Assembly: GCA_964640325.1 (NCBI GenBank)
Contig: CAZXID010000010.1
Location: 1-61,209 of the forward strand
Length of the DNA stretch: 61,209 nt
Origin: DAOQAU01 sp964640325
GTDB lineage: Bacteria > Cyanobacteriota > Vampirovibrionia > Gastranaerophilales > Gastranaerophilaceae
Direction: 5' to 3'
Every line of letters starts with the position of its first letter. Positions within the stretch are counted from its first letter, which is position 1. The notes below the pieces were generated by a model that saw nothing but the letters and a program-made list of their open reading frames with translations, did no database searches and was not told the origin of the DNA. Positions 15,042 to 22,624 of the stretch are shown piece after piece. The translations under genes and the position numbers were made by a program.

Positions 15042-16805
15042 ATGACAAATACATTATTTATTGACGGAAAAGAAGTTGAATTCAGCGATGAAAAAAATCT
15101 TCTTGAAGTAATCAGAAAAGCAGGAATGAATGTTCCTACATTTTGCTACCGACCCGATTTAACAGCGTTCGGTGCTTGCAGAATGTGTGTTGTGGAAATT
15201 GAGGGCAGAGGAATTCAAACTTCTTGTACTATGCCTCCTGAAGCTGGGTTAAAGATTCATTTGAACACAGAAAAAGTGAGAAGAATCAGAAAAACCGTTT
15301 TGGAATTGCTTCTTGCAAATCACGATAGAGAATGTACGACTTGCGAAAAATCGGGGCATTGTGAACTTCAAAAATACTCTGAGGAGTATGGGGTAAGAAA
15401 CATTAAATTTCCTACAATCAAAAAGGAAGACTTTTTACCTCTTGATACATCAAATCCTTCAATTGTTCGTGACCCTAATAAATGTATTCTCTGCGGTGCT
15501 TGTGTAAGAGCTTGCGCCGAATTCCATGGGGACAACCATGCTATTTTGGGCTTTGCAAATAGAGGCTCAAAAACCAGAGTTCAACCTATGGCAGGACGCG
15601 ATTTTTCTAAAACAGACTGCATCTTGTGCGGTCAATGTCAGGCAGTATGCCCTACAGGTGCGCTAACCGTTGTTTCTGACGTGGATAATGTTTGGAATGA
15701 AATTAACAACCCTAATAAAAAAGTTGTCGCACAAATCGCACCTTCAATTCGTGTTGCGCTGGGTGAATTGTTTGGACTTGAGCCTGGAGAAAATTCTATC
15801 GGAAGAATAACAGCGGCACTTAGAAGAATAGGTTTTGATTTGGTTTTTGACACAAACTTTGCGGCAGACTTGACCATTATGGAAGAGGCATCTGAATTTA
15901 TTGAAAGAATTAAAAAGGGTGAAAATCTTCCCATATTTACCTCTTGTTGTCCGGCATGGGTTAAATATGTAGAGCAATCAAGACCTGAATACATGAAAAA
16001 TCTTTCGACTTGCCGTTCACCTTTATCAATGATGTCACCTGTATTAAAAGAATTATTGCCAAAATATTTTCAAAGTTATACGAAAGAAAATACTGTTGTA
16101 GTTTCAATTATGCCTTGTACGGCTAAAAAATATGAAATCAAAAGACCCCAACTTCAGCATGAAGGGGAACCGGATTCTGATTATGTTTTAACTACTCAGG
16201 AATTAGGCAGAATGATAAAAGAAGCCGGTGTTGATTTTAAAAATATTGAACCGGAAGAAGAAGATTCACCTTTCGGTCAATACACAGGGGCAGGAACCAT
16301 ATTTGGAGCATCAGGCGGTGTTGCAGAAGCTGCGGCAAGAACCGCATATGAATTTGTTACGGGTAAAACTCTTTCTGATGTTGATTTAAAACCGATGAGG
16401 GGCGTTGATGCTTCTAAAAGAAGCAAAGAAATGGAACTTGACCTAAACGGACTAAAAGTCAAAGTCAGAATCGTTTCAACAATAGCTGAAGCAGAAAAAG
16501 CACTTAAAGAACTTGACAATGGTACGGCTGATTTCCAAATGCTCGAAGTTATGGCATGTCCCGGCGGTTGCGTAAACGGTGGCGGTCAGCCTTACAGCTT
16601 TAATGATACAACGATTAAGCAAAAACGTGCAGCTGGATTGTACAAAGAAGATGCGGGGCTTAAATTCAGAAAATCCCATGAAAACCCCGACATTAAAAAG
16701 CTTTATGCTGAATTTTTGGAGAAACCGGGTTCTCATAAATCTCATGAATTGCTTCATACTCATTACGAAAATAAATTTAAAGGCTCTTACAGAGATTTGA
16801 AATAA
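15042..16805 (+). CDS. hydA: [FeFe] hydrogenase catalytic (alpha) subunit
   Basis: 587 residues with the full modular set. There is an N-terminal plant-type [2Fe-2S] domain (FCYRPDLTAFGACRMCVVE), a His-Cys3 [4Fe-4S] motif (HDRECTTCEKSGHC), two ferredoxin [4Fe-4S] motifs (CILCGACVRAC, CILCGQCQAVCP) and the H-cluster domain. H-cluster signatures are intact: L1 TSCCPAW near 300, L2 MPCTAKKYE near 356 and L3 MACPGGCVNGGGQP near 503. The C-terminal small-subunit-like segment is fused. With HydB and HydC it should couple NADH and ferredoxin oxidation to H2 formation, or the reverse; bifurcation is inferred from subunit composition. The maturases HydE/F/G are not in this window. Confidence 0.96.
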   Translation: MTNTLFIDGKEVEFSDEKNLLEVIRKAGMNVPTFCYRPDLTAFGACRMCVVEIEGRGIQTSCTMPPEAGLKIHLNTEKVRRIRKTVLELLLANHDRECTTCEKSGHCELQKYSEEYGVRNIKFPTIKKEDFLPLDTSNPSIVRDPNKCILCGACVRACAEFHGDNHAILGFANRGSKTRVQPMAGRDFSKTDCILCGQCQAVCPTGALTVVSDVDNVWNEINNPNKKVVAQIAPSIRVALGELFGLEPGENSIGRITAALRRIGFDLVFDTNFAADLTIMEEASEFIERIKKGENLPIFTSCCPAWVKYVEQSRPEYMKNLSTCRSPLSMMSPVLKELLPKYFQSYTKENTVVVSIMPCTAKKYEIKRPQLQHEGEPDSDYVLTTQELGRMIKEAGVDFKNIEPEEEDSPFGQYTGAGTIFGASGGVAEAAARTAYEFVTGKTLSDVDLKPMRGVDASKRSKEMELDLNGLKVKVRIVSTIAEAEKALKELDNGTADFQMLEVMACPGGCVNGGGQPYSFNDTTIKQKRAAGLYKEDAGLKFRKSHENPDIKKLYAEFLEKPGSHKSHELLHTHYENKFKGSYRDLK

Positions 16806-16829
16806 CCTAAGAGTAGTTGAAAGTAGAAT

Positions 16830-16862
16830 AGGGCGGTTTTTATCTTTGATAAAAACCGCCCT
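16830..16862. terminator. Bidirectional hairpin between convergent genes
   Basis: A 15-bp perfect stem, agggcggtttttatc and its complement, with a 3-nt loop. It lies between hydA and the convergent 311-residue gene. The trailing T-run is weak on both strands, but position and stability fit a terminator. Confidence 0.75.
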
Positions 16863-16873
16863 AGCTTATTGAT

Positions 16874-17809
16874 TTATTTATAAATATAAACATCTTGAGC
16901 TAATTTAATTTCAAATTCGCTTCCTTCGTGAATATAAACAGAGCCTCCGCGGGTAAATACAGCAACGGCGGGTGCAGCAATGACGTTGGCGCCAAAGGCA
17001 ACAAAACCGATGAATAAAGAAAACGGTACAAGAATTATCCCGGAGCCTTCACTTGCTAAATTTCCGCTGACTCTAATCATTTTTCCGAAGAAACTGCAAC
17101 CTGGTTTTGCCGCTGAAACAAGTCCTTTGCGGTATTTCCTTTCACCTTTTATGTTGTTAAAAAATATTTTTTTGAAATTAACTTTGTTTACATAAGCATC
17201 TATAGGATAAGTTCTCCCGTCAATATTCATTGAATTAAAGCGGATTACCATAAGCCCGCCGTTGCCTGCAAGTTGTGGCTTGTGGACATCAATCATTTCG
17301 CCGCTAAAAACTGTACCGGATGGGACTGTAAAATAAGTTGTGCTGACAGGATACCTTGAGATAAGTTTAACATTAAGCCCTTTTCTTGAACGATCAGAAA
17401 TTGAGGTAATCAATTTTCCTTTAAATTTTGTTCCTTTTTTTAAAACGGCATAAGCTTGAGGACTTGTTGTTTGATATGGCTTATTTTGATAGGTTGCAGG
17501 AGGAGATGTTTGTCGTTTTGTTTGTATCGTAGGGGGTTGTTGGGGCTTGGTATTTTTGACAGGATATGAAAAATCTTTTTCTTCAATTTGGTTTAAAGTT
17601 TTTGGAAGCGGCGGTAAAGCCATGTCTTGTTCGATTTTTGAAGGATTATAATTTTTTCTGATTTCTTCATCAACAGAAGTATCCAATTCCAAAGCAAAAG
17701 CGGGCATACATAATACAGTAAATAGTAAATAGTAAATAGTAAATAGACGTAAATGAGCAATAGTGCAATTAATTAAATTTGTCATATGTTTTTTATTAAT
17801 CCTTTTCAC
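16874..17809 (-). CDS. Exported hypothetical protein, Pro-rich linker and C-terminal pilus/transfer-like domain
   Basis: 311 residues. Residues 1-39 form a signal peptide whose hydrophobic core (22-31, LFTIYYLLFT) is encoded by a tandem heptamer array. Then follow a Pro/Gln/Thr-rich linker (about 50-120) and a globular region with KKGTKFKGKLITSIS, TVPSGTVFSGEMID, MNIDGRTYPIDAY and a hydrophobic Gly-rich stretch (about 265-290). The pattern of a tunable pore-like lumen domain recalls TrbI/TraB-type C-termini, but only loosely. I do not recognise the family. The start may be this GTG (Lys-rich n-region) or the ATG at 17785; neither has a good RBS. Confidence 0.6.
   Translation of the reverse strand: MKRINKKHMTNLINCTIAHLRLFTIYYLLFTVLCMPAFALELDTSVDEEIRKNYNPSKIEQDMALPPLPKTLNQIEEKDFSYPVKNTKPQQPPTIQTKRQTSPPATYQNKPYQTTSPQAYAVLKKGTKFKGKLITSISDRSRKGLNVKLISRYPVSTTYFTVPSGTVFSGEMIDVHKPQLAGNGGLMVIRFNSMNIDGRTYPIDAYVNKVNFKKIFFNNIKGERKYRKGLVSAAKPGCSFFGKMIRVSGNLASEGSGIILVPFSLFIGFVAFGANVIAAPAVAVFTRGGSVYIHEGSEFEIKLAQDVYIYK
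17717..17744. repeat. Tandem heptamer array (4 x agtaaat) encoding a signal-peptide core
   Basis: Four perfect agtaaat copies. Read on the minus strand in three successive frames, they give alternating Phe, Thr, Ile, Tyr and Leu residues, which become the hydrophobic core of the signal peptide at the start of this gene. Confidence 0.85.
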
Positions 17810-17827
17810 TTTTATCTTTCTTCTTCT

Positions 17828-17897
17828 GTCATCCTGAACTTGGTTCAGGATCTATCCAACTTTTACCGGTAAGATGCTGAAATAAATTCAGCATGAC
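17828..17897. repeat. Intergenic double-hairpin repeat, copy 3
   Basis: gtcatcctgaacttggttca, then a 20-nt variable linker, then the hairpin gatgctgaaataaattcagc followed by atgac. It is nearly identical to copy 4 at 20565-20637 in both hairpins, and differs in the linker. Confidence 0.85.
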
Positions 17898-17904
17898 AAA
17901 TTAT

Positions 17905-19278
17905 TTAATCATTTTTCAAAAGTTCATTAATCGCTTTTGCTGCTTTTTTGCCTGCTCCCATAGCATTTATTGCATTCGATTCCCCTGCCGGCGCGACATC
18001 GCCTCCTGCATAAATTTTTGCAATAGAAGTTTTGTTTGTATCTTCTTCTATTATGATATAGCCTCGCTTGTCTGTTTTTATCTCAATTCCTTCGGCTCGG
18101 GCAGATTTTTGTATAATCGGATTAGGCCCTGTGCCGAGTGCGACAATTATTGTGTCAAAGTCCATTTCTACAAATTTTTCGGTAGAGACTGGTTTTTTCC
18201 TTCCGCTTTCATCGGGTTCTCCCAATTCCATAACTTCAAGCTTCATTGATTTCACATGACCTTCTTGACCAAAAATTTCAACAGGCGAGTGAAGAAGTTT
18301 AAAAATTATTCCTTCTTCTTTAGCATGTCTGATTTCTTCAATACGCGCGGGAAGCTCAGCTTCTGTTCTTCGATAAATAATGTAAACTTCTTTTGCTCCT
18401 ACTCTTACGGCTGTTCTTGCAGAGTCCATGGCAACGTTTCCGCCGCCTATTACCGCAACTTTGTTGCCGATTTTAAGGGGGGTGGGGGTGTGTTCTTCGT
18501 GCGCTTGCATAAGATTTACGCGGGTTAAAAATTCGTTTGCCGAATAAACTCCGTTTAAGTTTTCGCCTTGGATTCCCAGCATTTTGGGCAGGCCTGCGCC
18601 CGAGCATATGAAAATAGCATCAAATCCGTCTTCTTCAAGTTGTTTTAGAGTAATTGACTTTCCCACAATAACGTTTGTTTTAAATTTTACTCCGATTTTT
18701 TTGAGGGTTTCGATTTCTCTATCTAAAGCTTTTCTTGGAAGTCTGAAAGGAGGAATTCCATAGCGTAAAACGCCTCCAAGCTTATGCAGTGCTTCAAACA
18801 CCACAACTTCATGCCCTTCTTTTCTTAAATCCGCAGCAGCGGCAATTCCGGCACAGCCCGAACCTATTATAGCGACTTTTTTGCCCGAAGCTTTTATTTC
18901 GGGAGTTTTTGCAGAAGTATTATCCCCTACATATCTTTCCAGCGCACCTATTGCAACGGGTTTTCCTTTTATTCCCAAAACGCAATTCCCTTCGCACTGC
19001 CGTTCTTGAGGGCAAACTCTGCCGCAAACAGAGGGCAAAAGATTTGTTTGTCTTATTATATCGCCTGCTTTTTCAAGATTCCCTTCTTTTATAGCCAGAA
19101 TGAATCCAGGAATATTAATATTGACAGGGCAGCCTTGGACACATTTTGCATTTTTACAATTCAGGCATCTTTGGACTTCAAGCTTAACTTGTTCATTTGT
19201 AAGATTATTTTCAACAGAGTCAAAATTACTTCTTCTTTCTATTTCATCTTGCTCTTGAGGCTTTTGTCTTTCTATCAT
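17905..19278 (-). CDS. gltA: GltA/NfnB-type FAD-dependent NADPH oxidoreductase
   Basis: About 457 residues, resembling the glutamate synthase small subunit and NfnB. The N-terminal Fe-S domain has CLNCKNAKCVQGCPVNI and a second cluster block CGRVCPQERQCEGNC. The FAD fold GSGCAGIAAAADL and the NADPH fold GGGNVAMDSAR follow. It may act as homotetrameric GltA or as the NADPH subunit of ferredoxin-dependent transhydrogenase, but no NfnA is adjacent. I prefer the ATG at 19278, which has GGGAG 8 nt upstream, over the GTG at 19293. It is 51 nt downstream of the SBP gene, probably in the same transcript. Confidence 0.87.
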   Translation of the reverse strand: MIERQKPQEQDEIERRSNFDSVENNLTNEQVKLEVQRCLNCKNAKCVQGCPVNINIPGFILAIKEGNLEKAGDIIRQTNLLPSVCGRVCPQERQCEGNCVLGIKGKPVAIGALERYVGDNTSAKTPEIKASGKKVAIIGSGCAGIAAAADLRKEGHEVVVFEALHKLGGVLRYGIPPFRLPRKALDREIETLKKIGVKFKTNVIVGKSITLKQLEEDGFDAIFICSGAGLPKMLGIQGENLNGVYSANEFLTRVNLMQAHEEHTPTPLKIGNKVAVIGGGNVAMDSARTAVRVGAKEVYIIYRRTEAELPARIEEIRHAKEEGIIFKLLHSPVEIFGQEGHVKSMKLEVMELGEPDESGRKKPVSTEKFVEMDFDTIIVALGTGPNPIIQKSARAEGIEIKTDKRGYIIIEEDTNKTSIAKIYAGGDVAPAGESNAINAMGAGKKAAKAINELLKND

Positions 19279-19329
19279 CAACTTTTCTCCCACCTCAGTT
19301 TACAAAAAAAAAATCTTTTGGGCAAATCG

Positions 19330-20550
19330 TTAATCTGAAATTGCTTTCCATTTTTTTGCAACATCGTCTAAAACGGTTTTTGTATCGGCATTATTAAGCA
19401 ATATTTCTTGAACAGCTGTGTTTATAAGCAGATTAATTTCTTTTTGCCCTTTGCCCTGCCTTAAAACCGGCTGAACCCTATTAAGCTGTCTTGCACTTAT
19501 CACTCTTGCCTTTGAAATCAAATCATTTTCGTCATATTTTGTATAAAATTCATTTTTTAACGTTTTTTTATTTGTGGCAAGAACATTTGTCAATTTTGCC
19601 AGCTTTAGCTGATTTTTATCATTTGTCAGAAATAATGCAAATTTTAGCGCATCATCCTGTTTTTTTGATTTTAAAGGTATAACAAGGTTCATCAGAGAAA
19701 AATCATACTGCCCTAAAGCGCCTGTAAACTGGGAAGATACATCAGTGTTTTTGTACGTGGAAGGGGCATTTTCTTTAATCATGTTTAAAAAATTAGCACC
19801 TGCTTGAAAAAATACAATTTGATTAGACATGTATTTTTCTAAAGCTTCTCTTTGGGTTTGTGTTACGGTTTCTTTTGGAATTAAATTGCTTTTATACAGT
19901 TCTTTATAGAAATTAAAAACATCAATTGCTGTCTGAGAATTAATTTTGTCGGCAGAATTTACACCGTACTTGTTTAAAATTTTGAGCATGGTGTCATTTT
20001 CGGTTATGGTCGGCATAAATACGTAAGCGTTTGTATTTGCCCTTACATCTGGTGCAATAGTCCATATTTCTCTGTAATTCCGCGGGAAAAGCTTAACTTT
20101 TGATTTATTAAATAAATTTTTGTTATAAATAGTTACCGCAGATGTTGCATACCAAGGAAGGGCGTATAATTTCCCTTTGTATTTCAATGAATTGATTATT
20201 TCAGGGCTGAATTGTCCGGTTTTATTCATACTGATTTGTTCTAAGGCGCCTTTTTGTGCCAAAATTGCAGAAAAATCAGGATTCAGATTTATCAAATCAG
20301 GAGGATTGTCGCTTAAAATCGCCGCTAAAGTTCTTTTTTCGCCTTCTGAGAAAGGAACATCAACCCACTTAATCTTAATTTTTGGGTTCTCTTTTTCAAA
20401 TTCTGTTATGACGCCGTTCATATAAGGCGTAAAGTCTGCCATTTGCAAAGTCCAGAAAACAAGTTTATTTTCTTCGGGCGATTTTTTTGCTTGCAAAAAA
20501 ATCGCCCAAAGAAACAATATAACTAAGACTAAAATAATATATTTTTTCAT
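19330..20550 (-). CDS. Extracellular solute-binding protein, family 1 (orphan)
   Basis: 406 residues, SBP family 1 (sugar-type) fold. An N-terminal hydrophobic segment (about 4-21) has no lipobox cysteine, so it is a signal anchor or a cleaved signal. Then come KLVFWTLQMADFTPYM and FEKENPKIKIKWVDVP (typical strand-helix of maltose-type SBPs), PPDLINLNPDF and LPWYATS. No ABC permease or ATPase gene is nearby, so the transporter must be encoded elsewhere or the protein is a sensor. A second member, a lipoprotein, is at 46823-47995. Confidence 0.85.
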   Translation of the reverse strand: MKKYIILVLVILFLWAIFLQAKKSPEENKLVFWTLQMADFTPYMNGVITEFEKENPKIKIKWVDVPFSEGEKRTLAAILSDNPPDLINLNPDFSAILAQKGALEQISMNKTGQFSPEIINSLKYKGKLYALPWYATSAVTIYNKNLFNKSKVKLFPRNYREIWTIAPDVRANTNAYVFMPTITENDTMLKILNKYGVNSADKINSQTAIDVFNFYKELYKSNLIPKETVTQTQREALEKYMSNQIVFFQAGANFLNMIKENAPSTYKNTDVSSQFTGALGQYDFSLMNLVIPLKSKKQDDALKFALFLTNDKNQLKLAKLTNVLATNKKTLKNEFYTKYDENDLISKARVISARQLNRVQPVLRQGKGQKEINLLINTAVQEILLNNADTKTVLDDVAKKWKAISD

Positions 20551-20564
20551 TCATTTCTCATTTT

Positions 20565-20637
20565 GTCATCCTGAACTTGTTTCAGGATCTATCCAGTGTA
20601 AAACGACGGAAAGATGCTGAAATAAATTCAGCATGAC
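20565..20637. repeat. Intergenic double-hairpin repeat, copy 4
   Basis: gtcatcctgaacttgtttca, a variable linker and the hairpin gatgctgaaataaattcagc followed by atgac. It lies in the divergent gap between the SBP gene and rarA, so any promoter for either gene must overlap or flank it. Confidence 0.85.
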
Positions 20638-20662
20638 ATTACGTTATACTAAATTTATATGT

Positions 20663-20674
20663 TAAAATTATACT
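20663..20674 (+). promoter_or_regulatory. -10-like element directly before rarA (possible leaderless start)
   Basis: TAAAAT at 20663-20668, then 6 nt, then the ATG. There is no Shine-Dalgarno sequence. Transcription would begin at or next to the start codon. Five other SD-less genes in the window show the same spacing. Confidence 0.4.
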
Positions 20675-21970
20675 ATGAATAATTTATTTACGGAACTGGA
20701 AAATCAAAACAAGCAAATTCCGCTTGCAGATTTGCTTCGTCCTAAAACTATCGAGGATTTTTTGGGTCAGAGTAATGTTGTTTCAAAAAACAGCCCGCTT
20801 TTAAATCTTCTTAAGTCAAATAGGCTTTTTTCAATAATCCTTTGGGGTACACCTGGCTGCGGAAAAACGACTTTGGCAAGAATAATTGCTCTTCAGACAA
20901 ATTCTCAATTTATTGAAATTTCGGCGGTGACTTCAGGCGTAAAAGATATTAAAGAGGCGGTTGAAAGTGCAAAAACGGCACTTAGAAGTGGCTTAAAAAC
21001 AATTTTGTTTATTGATGAAATCCATCGTTATTCAAAAACTCAGCAAGATGCGCTGCTTCCACACATAGAAAACGGAACAATTTTTTTAATAGGCTCGACC
21101 ACAGAAAATCCTTCGTTTCAGGTAATTCCAGCTCTGCTTTCGAGGGTTCAGGTGATAAGACTCAATTCACTTGACGATGTAAGTGTTAAAAATATTGTGA
21201 TAAAAGGTTTTGATTATTTAAGTCAAAATTACCAAAAAATTAATTTTGACCAAAAAATAATTGACTTCATAATTAACCACGCAAGAGGCGATGCCAGAGC
21301 CGCTTTGAATTTAGTTGAAAATGCCTATTTCGCAAGTGATATTGCAGATAATCAAAGAAATTTAAGCATAGACACTTTAGAGCAAATCTCTCAAAAAAGA
21401 AGCACAAGATATTCAAAAGATGAACACTATGACTGTGCTTCGGCTTTTCAAAAAAGCTTAAGGGGCTCTGATGCCGATGCTGCAATTTATTACCTTGCAA
21501 AAATGATAGCATCAGGCGAAGACCCCAGATTTATTGCCAGAAGATTGATAGTTACGGCCGCAGAAGATGTCGGGAACGCCGATACAAATGCGCTTGCAGT
21601 TGCAATTAATGCTTATAAGGCGGTTGAATTATTGGGTTTTCCTGAGGCAAGGATTCCGCTTTCGCAAGCGGTAATCTATGTCGCAAAAGCCTCAAAATCA
21701 AATACAACGGTTTGCGCTATAGACCAAGCACTTTGCGATATTGATAACGGAAAAGATTTTCCGCCGCCGATGCATTTGAGAGATTCACATTACAAAGATG
21801 CTTCAAAATACGGCTTCGGTGAAGGTTATGTCTATTCGCATTCTGCGCCCGAGCGGTATCAGCAATTTTTGCCAGATGAACTTGTAGGCAAAAAATATGT
21901 TAAAGATGAACCAAAACTAAATGTCTGCCCTAAAAACAAAGATTATAAAAACGGACTGGAAAATATTTAA
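20675..21970 (+). CDS. rarA: Replication-associated recombination protein A (RarA/MgsA AAA+ ATPase)
   Basis: Clamp-loader-like AAA+ ATPase acting at blocked replication forks. 431 residues, normal. Motifs: PLADLLRPKTIEDFLGQ at the N-terminus, Walker A WGTPGCGKTTLA, Walker B FIDEIHRYSKTQQDALLP, sensor GSTTENPSF, and the C-terminal RarA block including EDPRFIARRL and AEDVGNAD. It lies divergently from the SBP gene with a repeat between, and ends in a strong bidirectional terminator. Confidence 0.95.
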   Translation: MNNLFTELENQNKQIPLADLLRPKTIEDFLGQSNVVSKNSPLLNLLKSNRLFSIILWGTPGCGKTTLARIIALQTNSQFIEISAVTSGVKDIKEAVESAKTALRSGLKTILFIDEIHRYSKTQQDALLPHIENGTIFLIGSTTENPSFQVIPALLSRVQVIRLNSLDDVSVKNIVIKGFDYLSQNYQKINFDQKIIDFIINHARGDARAALNLVENAYFASDIADNQRNLSIDTLEQISQKRSTRYSKDEHYDCASAFQKSLRGSDADAAIYYLAKMIASGEDPRFIARRLIVTAAEDVGNADTNALAVAINAYKAVELLGFPEARIPLSQAVIYVAKASKSNTTVCAIDQALCDIDNGKDFPPPMHLRDSHYKDASKYGFGEGYVYSHSAPERYQQFLPDELVGKKYVKDEPKLNVCPKNKDYKNGLENI

Positions 21971-22011
21971 AACAAAGGCGGCGGGTGATTTCTTCACCCG
22001 CCGCCTTTGTT
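21971..22011. terminator. Bidirectional intrinsic terminator
   Basis: An 18-bp stem (aacaaaggcggcgggtga and its complement) with a 5-nt loop, followed by tagtttt. It lies between rarA and the convergent small membrane protein gene. Confidence 0.88.
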
Positions 22012-22022
22012 AGTTTTAAATT

Positions 22023-22463
22023 TTATACATCAATTATTAATTTTTGGGGTATCTGTTTTACATCTGTTTTTGTAGCTTTAACAACACCTTTGCTGAGTAA
22101 ACCGGCGATTTTTTTAACCACTTTTGCATCAACCCAATCAGCGGCTTGTGATACTCGGCTACAGACTTTTTCCATAAGTTTTGCATCCGGCGCCAAATCT
22201 TTTATGGCTGCTGCTTTATTGACTTGAGGAATCCATTTTTTGGCTGCAAGTAAAGATCCTGCTATAATTGCACTCCATAAAACTAATTTACCTAAAGTTT
22301 TTATAATACTGCCTTTTTTCTTTGGCTGATTGTTTGCATTTACAGGTGTAACTGCTCCTGTGCCGCTATAAAGTCCCGGATTATTTATAAGCTCAGGCGT
22401 AGCCTTATCTAAGGCTCGTGCTTTGAATGGAACACCGGTCACTCCTGTTACTGAATTGGTCAT
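22023..22463 (-). CDS. Small hypothetical membrane protein
   Basis: 146 residues from the ATG at 22463, chosen because AAAGGAGG lies just upstream. A disordered N-terminus carries VPFKA at residues 11-15, a loose relative of the hydrophobic-x-F-[T/K]-G motif. One predicted transmembrane helix is at about 60-78 (LGKLVLWSAIIAGSLLAAKK). The C-terminal half is helical and Lys/Val-rich. It is similar in size and layout to the membrane protein at 60641-61147, but no sequence homology is obvious. Family not recognised. Confidence 0.65.
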   Translation of the reverse strand: MTNSVTGVTGVPFKARALDKATPELINNPGLYSGTGAVTPVNANNQPKKKGSIIKTLGKLVLWSAIIAGSLLAAKKWIPQVNKAAAIKDLAPDAKLMEKVCSRVSQAADWVDAKVVKKIAGLLSKGVVKATKTDVKQIPQKLIIDV

Positions 22464-22624
22464 AAAAAACCTCCTTTTACACACTTTATATTTATTATAA
22501 GTTTTTTTTAATGAATTTTTTGATAATATTTTTAAGATTAAAAAAATAATGTTACAAAAATTAATATGATTTTTGGAATATTTTTTATATTTTTGTAATC
22601 TTATATTGTAGGGGGATATTAATT

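Noticed and set aside
14446..15054. Long open frame (202 codons) on the minus strand opposite hydB
   Set aside because: It is antisense to the conserved Fe-S domains of hydB, has no RBS and its composition follows the sense codons. A shadow frame.
17905..19278. Complete NfnAB transhydrogenase
   Set aside because: Only the NfnB/GltA-like subunit is present; adjacent genes are an SBP and an exported protein.
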